A DNA stretch of 43,923 nt, taken from the NCBI GenBank assembly GCA_030603445.1, contig JAUVXU010000001.1, forward strand, positions 1 to 43,923, in the 5' to 3' direction. The stretch is from Methanomicrobia archaeon (GTDB lineage: Archaea > Methanobacteriota_B > Thermococci > Methanofastidiosales > NM3). This document shows positions 32,725-42,182 of this stretch, piece after piece (positions within the stretch are counted from its first letter, which is position 1; every line of letters starts with the position of its first letter). The notes below the pieces were generated by a model. It made no database searches. It was given only the letters and a program-made list of their open reading frames with translations, and had not been told where the DNA came from. The position numbers and the translations under genes were made by a program.

Positions 32725-35700
32725 TTATATATTAGTATAGTTTTTCAAATACTCTATTCTTATGCGCCTATCCTTTGTCCTGTTTAATGCATGGGCAAAT
32801 GCCTTTGCCATTCCCATGTTAGTAATAATAAAAGCATCGAATTCTGCTGCATATGTGCCATAGTAAGCATCATGGCTCACGTTCGTTCCTGCATTCTCGC
32901 TAGAATACCAAGGTATGTCTATTACTGCGTCTATTTTCCTATCAGAAACAGCTTTCTCAAATGCTACATTTCCCTCACTGCCCAGTACTGTGCACTCAAT
33001 TCCCGAATCATAAAACATCGCTTTATATTTAGGAATTGTGTAAATGACAAACCCAGCGCCTATAAGGTCCTTAGCGATGGTAATTAAGAACGATTCTTGC
33101 TCCTTGTTGTTACAAAGGATGCAAACTCCAATGGACTCCCCCTCAAGCCTTGGATTGGCAGAGTACATGGCCTTCTTGTATGCATCGTAGAAATCCCGTC
33201 CTATGCTTGCCACCTCGCCGGTAGACTTCATCTCTACCCCAGTTACTGGGTTTGCACCTGAAAGGCGAACAAATGAAAACTTAGGGAACTTCACACCGCG
33301 AGGCATGTCATCCCGTGATATCGGCAGATTCTCCACAAGCGTATCCTTACCCAAAATGACCTTTGCAGCCTCCTCCATGAGATTTATGCCATACACCTTT
33401 GAAACGAACGGCATGGAACGCGATGAACGGGAGTTGCACTCGATAACATATATCTCATCATCTACAACAAGATACTGGATATTAAAGGGGCCCTTTATGT
33501 TAAGAGCCGTAACAATCCTTTGCGAGTGGTCATGCAATCTCTCCTTAAAAGCATGTGAAAGCTTTCCAGATGGCGTGACGACCGTTGCATCGCCGCTATG
33601 CACGCCTGCTGGATCTATGTGCTCAAGAACGAAACAAATGGAGTCCCCCTTGCCGTTGCTAACACCATCCACCTCAACTTCTCTTGCATTGTCAAAGAAC
33701 TTAGAGATTACTACAGGGTATTTCTTTGATACACTTGCTGCCTTGTTAATATACTCTATTAGCTCCTCCTTTGTGTCAGCTACCTTCATCGCTGCCCCTG
33801 ATAGCACGTAGGAGGGGCGAACAAGCACCGGAAGAGACACCTTGTTTGCAAACTCCAGTGCCTCCTTAGGGGTGGATGCGGCCATCCATTCTGGCTGTTT
33901 TATTTCAAGTGAGTCCATTAGCTTAGAAAATTTGGAACGATCTTCTGCCATATCTATGTCCTGAAGAGCTGTTCCAAGTATCTTAATATTCTCCTTGGAA
34001 AGCTTTGGGGCAATGTTATTAGAGGTCTGCCCGCCGACACCTAGAACGATCCCCCTGGGTGCCTCTCGCTCGTATATATCAAGCACCCTCTCGTATGTGA
34101 GCTCCTCAAAATACAGCTTGTCGCTTATGTCATAATCCGTTGAAACGGTCTCAGGGTTGCAATTGATGGTTATTACTTCTTCAACGCCCTGGTCCTTTAA
34201 TCCCCATATCATGTTCACGCCGCACCAGTCAAACTCAACGCTGCTGCCGATGCGATAAACTCCTGATCCAAGCACGATTATCTTATCATCACTATTACTG
34301 GCGATGTCGTCTTCATCAGCTCCGTATGTCATGTAAAGGTAGTTAGTGGATGCAGGCCATTCTGCCGCAAGTGTGTCTATTTGCCTGACATGGGGTATTA
34401 TTCCCCATTGCTTTCGTAATCTTCTTATTTCCCTCTCTCCGCGGCCAAGCACTTCACCTATCTGTTCATCGCAAAACCCAAGAAGTTTAGCTTTCTTTAA
34501 AAGGGCCTTGAACTCGTCCTGTGGGGTTCCCTTTCCATCAGAAGACAGTGATTTCATTTGATCGTACATAAGAACTATGTTTAGTATCTTATACAAAAAG
34601 AACGCATCAATGCCGCTGATATTAGAGATCTCTTCCACTTCGCACCCATTGCGAAGAGCTGAGATCACATAGAACAGGCGTGTTGGTGTAGGAATTGAAC
34701 ATTCCTTTAGAAGCTCGTCCTTTGATAGCCCCCTGCCAAACGAGCTAACGACGCCTTTCTTTCCAATATCAAGCATCCGTACAGCCTTTTGCAATGCCTC
34801 CTCAAAGCATGTGCCTATTGCCATGACCTCGCCCACACTTTTCATCTGCGACCCTAGTCGAGTGGGTGTTTCAGGGAACTTTTGCAAATCCCACCGGGGC
34901 ATCTTAACTGTGATATAATCAATAGCAGGCTCAAAACATGCGGTCGTCTTCTCTGTGACGCCGTTTATAAGTTCTATAAGTGTGTAACCTATGGAGATTT
35001 TCGCGGCAATGTATGCAAGAGGATAGCCAGTTGCCTTAGAAGCCAGTGCGGATGAGCGGGATAGTCTCGGATTTATCTCTATTACCCTATACTCTTTGGA
35101 AGTTGGGTTTAGCGCATACTGAATGTTGCACTCCCCTATAACACCTGCCTCTCTTACAGCGTCAATAGACACGCAGCGAAGCATATGGTATTCATCATCA
35201 GTTAGCGTCTGTGACGGGCATACTACAATCGAGTCCCCTGTATGCACCCCCATTGGGTCAAAGTTTTCCATGTTGCAGACGCATATGCAGTTATCACTGG
35301 AATCGCGTACTACCTCATACTCTATCTCCTTCCATCCGCCAACGTATTCTTCTATTAGAACCTGGCCTATGGGGCTTTGGGAAAGCCCTTTTGTAACTAT
35401 TGTTTCAAGCTCGCTCTTAGAGTATGCTACACCTGACCCCTTGCCGCCAAGAGTATATGCTGGCCTTATCATTACAGGATATTCTAGGAAGTTTGCCGCA
35501 TCTTTGGCATCCTGCACAGATGTTACGGTCCTGCCATTAAGGGTATTTACGCTTGCTGCCTGCATGGTCTGTTTGAAAAGCTCCCTATCCTCGGTCTTTT
35601 GTATAGAAGCAATAGGTGTTCCAAGCACCCGGATGCCATACTCCTCAAATATGCCGCCATCCTCTAGGGATATTCCAACATTTAGTGCAGTTTGTCCTCC

Positions 35701-35970
35701 AAATCCCAAAAGAACGCTGTCCGGCCGCTCTTTCTTTATAACCTCAACTATGTAGTTTTTTGTAAGTGGGAGAAGATATACTCTGTCTGCCAGTCTGGGG
35801 TCTGTTTGTATTGTTGCAACATTTGGATTTATAAGAACGGTCTTTATGCCTTCCTCTTTTAATGCTTTAAGCGCCTGGCTGCCTGAATAGTCAAACTCGC
35901 CTGCTTGTCCAATACGCACAGCGCCGCTCCCGAGCACAAGTGTTTTTTTGATGGTTGTGTCTAGAGGCAT
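32725..35970 (-). CDS. carB: carbamoyl-phosphate synthase large subunit
   Basis: The 1081-residue enzyme makes carbamoyl phosphate from bicarbonate, ATP and ammonia passed from CarA, for arginine and pyrimidine synthesis. Both homologous ATP-grasp halves are present: an N-terminal half starting LVLGSGAVRIGQAGEFDYSG with INPRLSRSSALASKATGYPLA, and a second half with VLGSGVYRIGSSVEFDWC and IECNSRSSRSMPFVSK. An MGS-like regulatory domain follows at the C-terminus. Length and motif order are those of the full-length single-chain form rather than the split form of some archaea. It starts one base after the carA stop. Confidence 0.97.
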   Translation of the reverse strand: MPLDTTIKKTLVLGSGAVRIGQAGEFDYSGSQALKALKEEGIKTVLINPNVATIQTDPRLADRVYLLPLTKNYIVEVIKKERPDSVLLGFGGQTALNVGISLEDGGIFEEYGIRVLGTPIASIQKTEDRELFKQTMQAASVNTLNGRTVTSVQDAKDAANFLEYPVMIRPAYTLGGKGSGVAYSKSELETIVTKGLSQSPIGQVLIEEYVGGWKEIEYEVVRDSSDNCICVCNMENFDPMGVHTGDSIVVCPSQTLTDDEYHMLRCVSIDAVREAGVIGECNIQYALNPTSKEYRVIEINPRLSRSSALASKATGYPLAYIAAKISIGYTLIELINGVTEKTTACFEPAIDYITVKMPRWDLQKFPETPTRLGSQMKSVGEVMAIGTCFEEALQKAVRMLDIGKKGVVSSFGRGLSKDELLKECSIPTPTRLFYVISALRNGCEVEEISNISGIDAFFLYKILNIVLMYDQMKSLSSDGKGTPQDEFKALLKKAKLLGFCDEQIGEVLGRGEREIRRLRKQWGIIPHVRQIDTLAAEWPASTNYLYMTYGADEDDIASNSDDKIIVLGSGVYRIGSSVEFDWCGVNMIWGLKDQGVEEVITINCNPETVSTDYDISDKLYFEELTYERVLDIYEREAPRGIVLGVGGQTSNNIAPKLSKENIKILGTALQDIDMAEDRSKFSKLMDSLEIKQPEWMAASTPKEALEFANKVSLPVLVRPSYVLSGAAMKVADTKEELIEYINKAASVSKKYPVVISKFFDNAREVEVDGVSNGKGDSICFVLEHIDPAGVHSGDATVVTPSGKLSHAFKERLHDHSQRIVTALNIKGPFNIQYLVVDDEIYVIECNSRSSRSMPFVSKVYGINLMEEAAKVILGKDTLVENLPISRDDMPRGVKFPKFSFVRLSGANPVTGVEMKSTGEVASIGRDFYDAYKKAMYSANPRLEGESIGVCILCNNKEQESFLITIAKDLIGAGFVIYTIPKYKAMFYDSGIECTVLGSEGNVAFEKAVSDRKIDAVIDIPWYSSENAGTNVSHDAYYGTYAAEFDAFIITNMGMAKAFAHALNRTKDRRIRIEYLKNYTNI

Positions 35971-35971
35971 G

Positions 35972-37102
35972 TCAAATCCCCTCCATCATATCATAGAACT
36001 TATCAAATAAATGATCCGTATCCCTTGGGCCCGGGCATGCCTCGGGATGGAACTGTACAGCAAAAGCCTTGTCGCGCTTTGATATTACCCCTTCGCAGCT
36101 ATTGTCATTTGCATTACTAAACCACAAATCCAATCCGGTGCCTTCCAACGAATCAGAATCCACCACATATCCGTGATTCTGGCTCGTGATATAACACCGC
36201 TTGGTCCCATTCTCTATGCACGGCTGATTTTGTGAACGGTGCCCATATTTTAGCTTATACGTGGTGGCTCCCTGGGACAGGGATAAGAGCTGTATTCCCA
36301 TGCATATGCCAAATATTGGTATCTCGTTTGATATTGCCCCATTAATCGTATCCTGGATAGTGTCTACCTTCTCCGGGTTTCCGGGGCCGTTGCTAATTAG
36401 GATGCCATCTGGGTTGTAAGACTCTATGATGTCAAGCGGCGTGTTGTAGCGTACCTTTACTACGCGAATGTTACGCTTTACAAGAGATTTTATTATGCCA
36501 TTCTTAACGCCGCAATCTAAAACTACCACGGTCCTTTTCCCAGAATCGTTGTAAGTAATCGTTACAGGGGTGCTCACGTCACTTACAAGATTGTTGTTCG
36601 TGGGGTCCCCCATGTGCGCCAGACGGTCCTTTATCTTTTCAATATCTATGTCATCATTATATACTGAAAGAATGGCAGGCATTACCCCCTCATTTCGCAA
36701 GCGCTTTGTTAAGCTACGCGTATCTATGCCTGCTATGCCCGGCACATTCTCGTCACTAAGCCACGTGGCAAGATTCTTGGATGATGACCAATGGCTAGGG
36801 TGTTTGCAAATCTCATGGGCAACTATTCCGCGTGCTTTTATGGAATCGGATTCAAATGATGTTGGAAGCCCATGATCTTTTCTATCATAGGAGGAAACGC
36901 CATAATTCCCAATAAGGGGGTAAGTGAACGTTAAAAACTGCTTGTGATATGACGGGTCGGTCATAGACTCTGTATATCCCACCATGCCTGTACAAAACAC
37001 GGCCTCTCCATCATAAGTCCCAATTTTACCGTAGCCCTTTCCTAGATAAACTCCGCCGTCTCGAAGCACCAATGCCGCTTTTAATTTATCGTCTGCATGC
37101 AT
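35972..37102 (-). CDS. carA: carbamoyl-phosphate synthase small subunit
   Basis: The 376-residue glutamine amidotransferase subunit releases ammonia for CarB. The N-terminal CPSase domain (LKAALVLRDGGVYLGKGYG, VFCTGMVGYTESMTDPSY) is followed by a class I amidotransferase domain with nucleophile GICMGIQLLSLSQGA and the catalytic FHPEACPGPRD. AGGAGTAGGG lies upstream of the ATG. Directly upstream of carB in a two-gene operon. Confidence 0.97.
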   Translation of the reverse strand: MHADDKLKAALVLRDGGVYLGKGYGKIGTYDGEAVFCTGMVGYTESMTDPSYHKQFLTFTYPLIGNYGVSSYDRKDHGLPTSFESDSIKARGIVAHEICKHPSHWSSSKNLATWLSDENVPGIAGIDTRSLTKRLRNEGVMPAILSVYNDDIDIEKIKDRLAHMGDPTNNNLVSDVSTPVTITYNDSGKRTVVVLDCGVKNGIIKSLVKRNIRVVKVRYNTPLDIIESYNPDGILISNGPGNPEKVDTIQDTINGAISNEIPIFGICMGIQLLSLSQGATTYKLKYGHRSQNQPCIENGTKRCYITSQNHGYVVDSDSLEGTGLDLWFSNANDNSCEGVISKRDKAFAVQFHPEACPGPRDTDHLFDKFYDMMEGI

Positions 37103-37440
37103 TTGTATAACCCTACTCCTTTCTGATAACTAGTTCTTGTGTCTTGAATAAAACAGGCAATTTATATTTATCGTTGAATATAAAACAAAAAAAACCCTCG
37201 TCGTTGTTATATAAACTGGATGTTGAAGAAGATAAATATTTGAAGGTTGCCATTTCTTTCCTCAATGATGTGTTGTCGTATATAAGTTTGTTGGGGGTGC
37301 TGGCATTAAAACAAAAATAAGTTGCTATTTATTATAGACAGAATTATAATAATTAAACAAAAATTAAAATTAGAGAAAAACATGACAGTCCTGCCATAAA
37401 ACATGTTTTCCTATATAGTTTGTGCGTCACTTAAAATTTT
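37103..37440. other. AT-rich intergenic region between P5C dehydrogenase and carA
   Basis: About 340 bases. A TATA-like stretch on the minus strand (about 37175-37190) could be the carAB promoter. An 8-bp inverted repeat, AAAACATG (37377-37384) and CATGTTTT (37402-37409), lies just past the dehydrogenase stop and may be its terminator. No gene is seen. Confidence 0.4.
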
Positions 37441-38991
37441 TTATATTCTTTCCACCATTGATTTTGTCTGCATGAAGAGCTGCAGGTATTCGGGGCCTCC
37501 TGCTTTTGAGCATGTTCCTGACATGTTGTATCCTCCAAAGGGCTGTACGCCGACAAGAGCACCGGTAATCTTTCTATTTATGTAGAAGTTCCCAACATGA
37601 AACTCTTTTTTTGCCCGCTCAATATGCCTGCGATTGTTGGAGAATATACCCCCAGTAAGCCCGTATGTGGTGTAATTGGCTATGGCAAGGGCATCATTGA
37701 AGTCCTTTGATTTTATAATGGAAAGGACTGGACCAAATATCTCTTCCTGGGCGATTCTAGCCATCGGATCTACATCAACGAAAATAGTTGGTTCTATAAA
37801 GTAACCAACCCCCTTCACGCTGTTCCCGCCGTGTGCAAGGGTCGCCTCCTTCTTACCGATGTCTATATAATGCAATATTTTATCAAACGCCTCCTTTGAC
37901 GACACCGGGCCCATGTAGTTTTCATGCATGTTTGTGGGGCCAACAGTTATCTTTCCAACCGCATCGAGAAGTTCCTTCATATATGAATTATAGAGAGATT
38001 CCACAACTATGGCGCGAGAACACGCAGAGCACTTCTGTCCTTGGTATCCGAAAGCAGATGCAACTGTTGCCTTGACTGCAGCAGTGATATCGCATGGATC
38101 ATCGATTATTAAGGCATTCTTTCCGCCCATCTCTGTTACAACACGTTTGAGCCATTTCTGGCCCTCCCACACGACCGAGGCCATTTCATATATTCGCTTT
38201 CCAATTTTCATCGACCCTGTGAAGCTTATAAATCGAGTGAGATTGTGTTTTACCAACTGCTCACCAACTGTGCTGCCGGGGCCTGGAACGAAGTTCAACA
38301 CGCCTGGCGGCAGGCCGCATTCATACAGAATATTTGCAAGCTTTGCCCCCACCACCGGTGTGTCTGAGGCTGGCTTGAGCACTGCAGTGTTTCCTGTAAC
38401 AATTGCTGCGGATGTCATCCCCGTCAAAATGGCTGCTGGGAAGTTCCAGGGCGCTATAATAGCACCCACTCCCAACGGAATGTATCTGTAAGTGGATACC
38501 TCATCTGGGTATGGATACAGTTCCTGGTCCTTGGAGTATGATATGGCGCTGCGTGCATAATACTCTAAAAAATCAATAGCCTCCGCAGTATCGGCATCGG
38601 CCTCCGCCCACGATTTTCCTGCCTCGTATACCATTGTTGCGGATATTTCATGCTTGCGCTTCCTGAGGATCGAGGCAGCCTTAAGTAAGTACATAGCACG
38701 TTTTTCGGCGCTAATCCACGACCATTCTTCAAAAGCTTCATGGGCATTCTCAATTGCTTCGTTGGCAATGTGCTTATCGCCCCCATATACCACGCCTACT
38801 ATCTCATCTGGATTCGCAGGATTACGAGATTCAATGATATGCTCAGAGGTATACTCCTTTCCGCCTATTATAAGAGAATACTCTGTGCCAAATGAGGCAA
38901 GTACGCCCTCAAGCGCCTGCATCATGGCTTCTTTATTCTCATCAATAGTAAAATCAGTCAATTTCTCATTTTTAAAAGGCAAAAGTTCCAC
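37441..38991 (-). CDS. 1-pyrroline-5-carboxylate dehydrogenase (L-glutamate gamma-semialdehyde dehydrogenase)
   Basis: The 516-residue aldehyde dehydrogenase oxidises glutamate semialdehyde / pyrroline-5-carboxylate to glutamate with NAD+. The N-terminal arm starting PFKNEKLTDF is characteristic of the RocA/PutA-C group. The oxyanion and substrate motifs APWNFP, VTEMGGKNA and the catalytic cysteine in GYQGQKCSACSR are visible, and PFGGYNMSG closes the domain. Length fits the single-domain enzyme. No proline dehydrogenase gene is adjacent, so it may serve arginine/ornithine or glutamate metabolism. It appears monocistronic. Confidence 0.92.
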   Translation of the reverse strand: MELLPFKNEKLTDFTIDENKEAMMQALEGVLASFGTEYSLIIGGKEYTSEHIIESRNPANPDEIVGVVYGGDKHIANEAIENAHEAFEEWSWISAEKRAMYLLKAASILRKRKHEISATMVYEAGKSWAEADADTAEAIDFLEYYARSAISYSKDQELYPYPDEVSTYRYIPLGVGAIIAPWNFPAAILTGMTSAAIVTGNTAVLKPASDTPVVGAKLANILYECGLPPGVLNFVPGPGSTVGEQLVKHNLTRFISFTGSMKIGKRIYEMASVVWEGQKWLKRVVTEMGGKNALIIDDPCDITAAVKATVASAFGYQGQKCSACSRAIVVESLYNSYMKELLDAVGKITVGPTNMHENYMGPVSSKEAFDKILHYIDIGKKEATLAHGGNSVKGVGYFIEPTIFVDVDPMARIAQEEIFGPVLSIIKSKDFNDALAIANYTTYGLTGGIFSNNRRHIERAKKEFHVGNFYINRKITGALVGVQPFGGYNMSGTCSKAGGPEYLQLFMQTKSMVERI

Positions 38992-39443
38992 CTAATCCCC
39001 CCATACTATATTCGGTTTTCTAGATTAAATATTTTTGGATTCAAATCGGAGGGTGTTAATAACAAGCGCTTTATAAACCAAACAATGATTTATAAAAAAT
39101 AATACTTATCATATACAGTAGAGTTTTTTGATTAACCTACCCCTATCGGGCGTTGGAAAATACAAAATTTTATAATCTCTAAAAAGTAATAAATTGTGAG
39201 AAAATAATTAAAGAGGATGAAGTTCGATGAAAAAAGTTTATGGCACCAGGTAATCGTTTCATGCAGATTTAAACGATATTATTATTGGGAAATGGCATGA
39301 CTATGGAACATTTAATTTTCGAACTTTATGTGGATGAGAAACGCCCACAATAATTGCAACTGGTAGGTTTTCATGGCGAGACTAATTTTCACCTTTACTG
39401 ATTGCAATATGGGGATCCAATGATGTTGAGTAGCAGCATGGAT
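38992..39443. other. gene-poor region between feo operon and P5C dehydrogenase
   Basis: About 450 bases with no intact gene. A short broken frame lies at 39227-39337, and the rest shows nothing recognisable. Confidence 0.45.
39227..39337 (+). pseudogene. short broken reading frame with in-frame TAA
   Basis: An ATG with GAGG upstream opens MKKVYGTR and then meets TAA at 39251. The same frame continues coding-like for 27 codons (HADLNDIIIGKWHDYGTFNF) to TGA at 39335. It looks like a remnant of a small gene with one nonsense change, or chance. The family is not recognised. Confidence 0.25.
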
Positions 39444-39698
39444 TCACTCTTCACCTAAAAACTCCTCAGCTTTTTGTGTCAAAGCATACATTTTTACTTT
39501 TTCATTTTTTGTAGAACATTTAGAGCCAAAATGGCAGGTAGAGCATGATGAAACACCCATTTTTTCCAAGTATGCCTCATCTACCATAAACTCTACCATT
39601 GCCAATAGAACGTGTTTGCTCATATCTAAATATTCGACAAGTTCATCTAACGTTTTTCCATTTCCAATTTCTGATAGAATTTTTTTCATTTTAGTCAA
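39444..39698 (-). CDS. FeoC-like winged-helix protein with cysteine cluster
   Basis: The 84-residue protein has a small helix-turn-helix (KTLDELVEYLDMSKHVLLAMVEFM), a four-residue-spaced cysteine loop (CSTCHFGSKC) and a C-terminal wing (MYALTQKAEEFL). This is the plan of FeoC-like regulators that bind an Fe-S cluster and control FeoB. It is the last gene of the feo operon. A TTG at 39698 follows AAGG by 7 bases; the ATG at 39689 is an alternative. Confidence 0.75.
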   Translation of the reverse strand: MTKMKKILSEIGNGKTLDELVEYLDMSKHVLLAMVEFMVDEAYLEKMGVSSCSTCHFGSKCSTKNEKVKMYALTQKAEEFLGEE

Positions 39699-39781
39699 TT
39701 GATCGCCTTCTTTAGATATCTTGCAAAATTTCTTGTGTTTTCCAAATCCTTTTTATCGCCATGATCCAAGGAAAAAATCAT
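39695..39781 (-). CDS. 28-residue microprotein in the feo operon
   Basis: An ATG at 39781 overlaps the stop of the membrane-protein gene (ATGA). The frame ends at 39695, overlapping the proposed start of the FeoC-like gene. The product is hydrophilic and helical, ending RNFARYLKKAIN. The close nesting between two genes suggests it is translated. A decayed second copy of its C-terminal motif is found at 43180-43332. No known family is recognised. Confidence 0.45.
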   Translation of the reverse strand: MIFSLDHGDKKDLENTRNFARYLKKAIN

Positions 39782-40203
39782 GATGCCTTTCTCTTGCAGA
39801 TGTAATATATCACCACAAGAGAAAATGGCAACAGGATTATGGCGGGTGTATATGGTGGCGCATATGTTCCAAGGAATCCTCCTAAAGAGTTGAACCATCC
39901 TTCTTCGCCCGGTATCGACTCTGTGATCATTGCGAATATGTCGAGCCCTGCCACGACCCATATCATTATAGATCCCATTATCGCCTTTGAAAACTGGTGA
40001 ATTTCAGAGAAATTTTTAAGGCTGGAAAGGTAAAACAATCCTGCAAAGAGCACGATAAATCCGCCCCATCCGCCTCTGAACATCTCATTAGGTATCTCCA
40101 AGATGCCCCAGGAAAAACTTGTTCCTCCTGCAGTCACTGCCAGCTCAGAAACACCGAACAATACCGTAACAATGCCTAAGATTCCAAAGTATAGTTTAGC
40201 CAT
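39778..40203 (-). CDS. small four-helix membrane protein in the feo operon
   Basis: The 141-residue protein has four hydrophobic segments (around residues 2-22, 43-60, 75-93 and 117-137) and a basic C-terminus (CKRKAS). The ATG at 40203 follows GGGTGA by 7 bases and is preferred over one at 40218. It lies between feoB and the FeoC-like gene on the same strand, so a helper role in iron import is likely, but no named family is recognised. Confidence 0.7.
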   Translation of the reverse strand: MAKLYFGILGIVTVLFGVSELAVTAGGTSFSWGILEIPNEMFRGGWGGFIVLFAGLFYLSSLKNFSEIHQFSKAIMGSIMIWVVAGLDIFAMITESIPGEEGWFNSLGGFLGTYAPPYTPAIILLPFSLVVIYYICKRKAS

Positions 40204-40218
40204 AGTGTATTCACCCAT

Positions 40219-41430
40219 TCATGCCACCCCCAGTAATATCCCTATCAAATGTATCAGTCCCCCGTAGAGGAAAACTACTGCTGCAAGAACAGCCACGCTT
40301 CCGAGCAAATCTTTCCATCCTTCCTTAAGTATCATTACAAATGTTGCAACGCAAGGGAAATATATTGAGACGAGCACCACAGACGTGATCATCTGATAGC
40401 TTGTCATCGGGATGGCAGAAAGTTGCGCTACGGCAAGATCTTTTCTCAAGAATGCTGCAATTAAGGGGCCCACAGTTTCATCAGGCACTCCAAACCATCC
40501 GGAGAGAAGTGGTGACATAACATTAGCCAGCCAGTCTATAACCCCGCCTTTATACAGTATGTTCACGACTGCACAACCCAACAGTACAAACGGTATTGCA
40601 ACTTTAAAGAAGCCCACAATTCTCATCTGCATTTTTCTTCTTACATTGCGCAGCATAGGTCTTTGATATGGTGGAACATCTATCAAAATCTCTGGAGATT
40701 TTCCTGGTATGATTTTATTCAGGATAAATCCCAATATGAAATACCCTATTAACAGATATATTAAAACATAACCCATCGTGTCCGGGATCACCTCTTCCAT
40801 AATTCCAAGCTGGGCGCCGCACGGAATGAATATCGCAAGAAGTGTCATCATTATAAATCGTTGTTTTCTTGTTTCGAGAATCCTTGATGCTGTTACGGCC
40901 GGTACGTTGCATCCAAGAGACAGGATAGTAGGTACTATCGCATATCCATGTAATCCTATTTTATGCAGTATGGTGTCGATAAGAACTGCCAGTCTTGGCA
41001 TATATCCTATATCCTCCAGTAAGGTCAATATCAGATAAAATGCAATTATTGCAGGCAAAACTACTCCTATCGCAATAAAGAGCCCTGATGTAAGCACACC
41101 AAAAGCTTCAAAACAATTATCTGCCAGCGGATCGCCTACAAAAATATAATAAAGCCATCCACCCTTATCTGGAAAGACTGACTGTATCCATGGCAGGAAA
41201 TGTTCATCAAACAAACTGACAAAAAATCCATCAGTAAAAAATCCTGCAAATGATCCAAAAAAACTCCACAGACCATATAAAACTGCGATAGCAATAGGTA
41301 TGCCTGTTAAAGGCTTGATAGTAAGCTCTCCAACTGCATCCTTCAGCGTGTGTTTGTACTTGCCAAAGGTTACAGTTTCTTTTGATATTTTATCTATCAA
41401 ATCCCATCTTTCATCAACGCTCAATCCCAT
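40219..41430 (-). CDS. FeoB membrane (permease) part as a separate protein
   Basis: The 403-residue protein is the transmembrane half of FeoB. The start SVDERWDLIDKI corresponds to the end of the guanine-dissociation-inhibitor region of normal FeoB. The two Gate domains follow with their conserved cysteines (LGCNVPAVTASR, FIPCGAQL, YFPCVATF) and a FeoB-core region. It forms the Fe2+ channel. The ATG at 41430 follows GGTGAT and overlaps nothing; a GTG at 41439 overlaps the G-protein gene. The G domain is encoded by the gene just before it. Confidence 0.93.
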   Translation of the reverse strand: MGLSVDERWDLIDKISKETVTFGKYKHTLKDAVGELTIKPLTGIPIAIAVLYGLWSFFGSFAGFFTDGFFVSLFDEHFLPWIQSVFPDKGGWLYYIFVGDPLADNCFEAFGVLTSGLFIAIGVVLPAIIAFYLILTLLEDIGYMPRLAVLIDTILHKIGLHGYAIVPTILSLGCNVPAVTASRILETRKQRFIMMTLLAIFIPCGAQLGIMEEVIPDTMGYVLIYLLIGYFILGFILNKIIPGKSPEILIDVPPYQRPMLRNVRRKMQMRIVGFFKVAIPFVLLGCAVVNILYKGGVIDWLANVMSPLLSGWFGVPDETVGPLIAAFLRKDLAVAQLSAIPMTSYQMITSVVLVSIYFPCVATFVMILKEGWKDLLGSVAVLAAVVFLYGGLIHLIGILLGVA

Positions 41431-41431
41431 G

Positions 41432-41953
41432 TCAATCACCTGCGTTTTTGATAATATTTCTTATCTTAACGGGCGATGCTTCTCCAATTCTCGACACGAC
41501 CTCCGCGATGCCTTCACCACTTATTGCCGTCGTAGCTATCACTGGAACTCCAAGAATTTTCTCAAGATTTTTTACATCGATCGCTATATTCTTGTCTGTG
41601 GCAACATCCCACATATTTAACGCTATTATAACTGGGTAGCCTTTCTCAATAATCTCCAATGCTAAATAAAGCCCTCTTTCTATCTTAGAAGCGTCAAAAA
41701 CACATACAACAATGGCGTCTTTCTCTTCTTCAAGCATTTTTACTGAGACCTCTTCCGCTCTGTCTTTTGGTTCTAGAGAAAATATGCCAGGGACATCAAT
41801 AACTTCAACATCCTTATTTTCCAATAGCATGTACCCTTTTGTATAATCAACTGTTGTACCGGGATAGTTTGATTCGATAGCATTTGATCCTGTCAAACGA
41901 TTAAAAAAAACGGATTTGCCGACGTTCGGATGCCCCATAAGTAAAACCTTCAT
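41432..41953 (-). CDS. FeoB G-protein domain as a separate protein
   Basis: The 173-residue GTPase has G1 GHPNVGKS, G2 NYPGTTVDY, G3 DVPG, G4 NMWD and G5 TAISG, the set seen at the N-terminus of FeoB. It ends soon after G5, so most of the helical GDI region is missing. Start overlaps the feoA stop (ATGA) and its stop lies one base before the membrane-part ATG. It regulates Fe2+ flow through the membrane partner. Confidence 0.93.
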   Translation of the reverse strand: MKVLLMGHPNVGKSVFFNRLTGSNAIESNYPGTTVDYTKGYMLLENKDVEVIDVPGIFSLEPKDRAEEVSVKMLEEEKDAIVVCVFDASKIERGLYLALEIIEKGYPVIIALNMWDVATDKNIAIDVKNLEKILGVPVIATTAISGEGIAEVVSRIGEASPVKIRNIIKNAGD

Positions 41954-42177
41954 TTTTCCGCCTCCACCATAATCTTATCTGCTATACCCAATCCCAAAGA
42001 TGTCCTAGATTCGTCAACTAATACTACAACAGGGCCCTTTATCGGTTGTTTTGTGACCATCTTGAGCTTTTTTCCTGTTCTAATACCCATGCCCGCTACG
42101 TTATTCCTTAAACTTTCTTCAATACTCTTTACAATGCCTTCTTCCCCATAGGTCATCTCAGATAATTTTTTCTCCAT
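41950..42177 (-). CDS. feoA: FeoA protein, second copy
   Basis: The 75-residue SH3-like FeoA protein contains GEEGIVKSIE, then GMGIRTGKKLKMVTKQPIKGPVVV and LGLGIADKI. FeoA proteins bind FeoB and modulate iron uptake. The ATG at 42177 is preferred over a GTG at 42186. It overlaps the G-protein gene. Confidence 0.85.
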   Translation of the reverse strand: MEKKLSEMTYGEEGIVKSIEESLRNNVAGMGIRTGKKLKMVTKQPIKGPVVVLVDESRTSLGLGIADKIMVEAEK

Positions 42178-42182
42178 TTTTA

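Noticed and set aside
39782-39961. upstream extension of the 28-residue microprotein frame
   Set aside because: The extra residues are an antisense-like, Arg-rich translation of the membrane-protein gene in another frame; the ATG at 39781 with a stop overlap is the better start.
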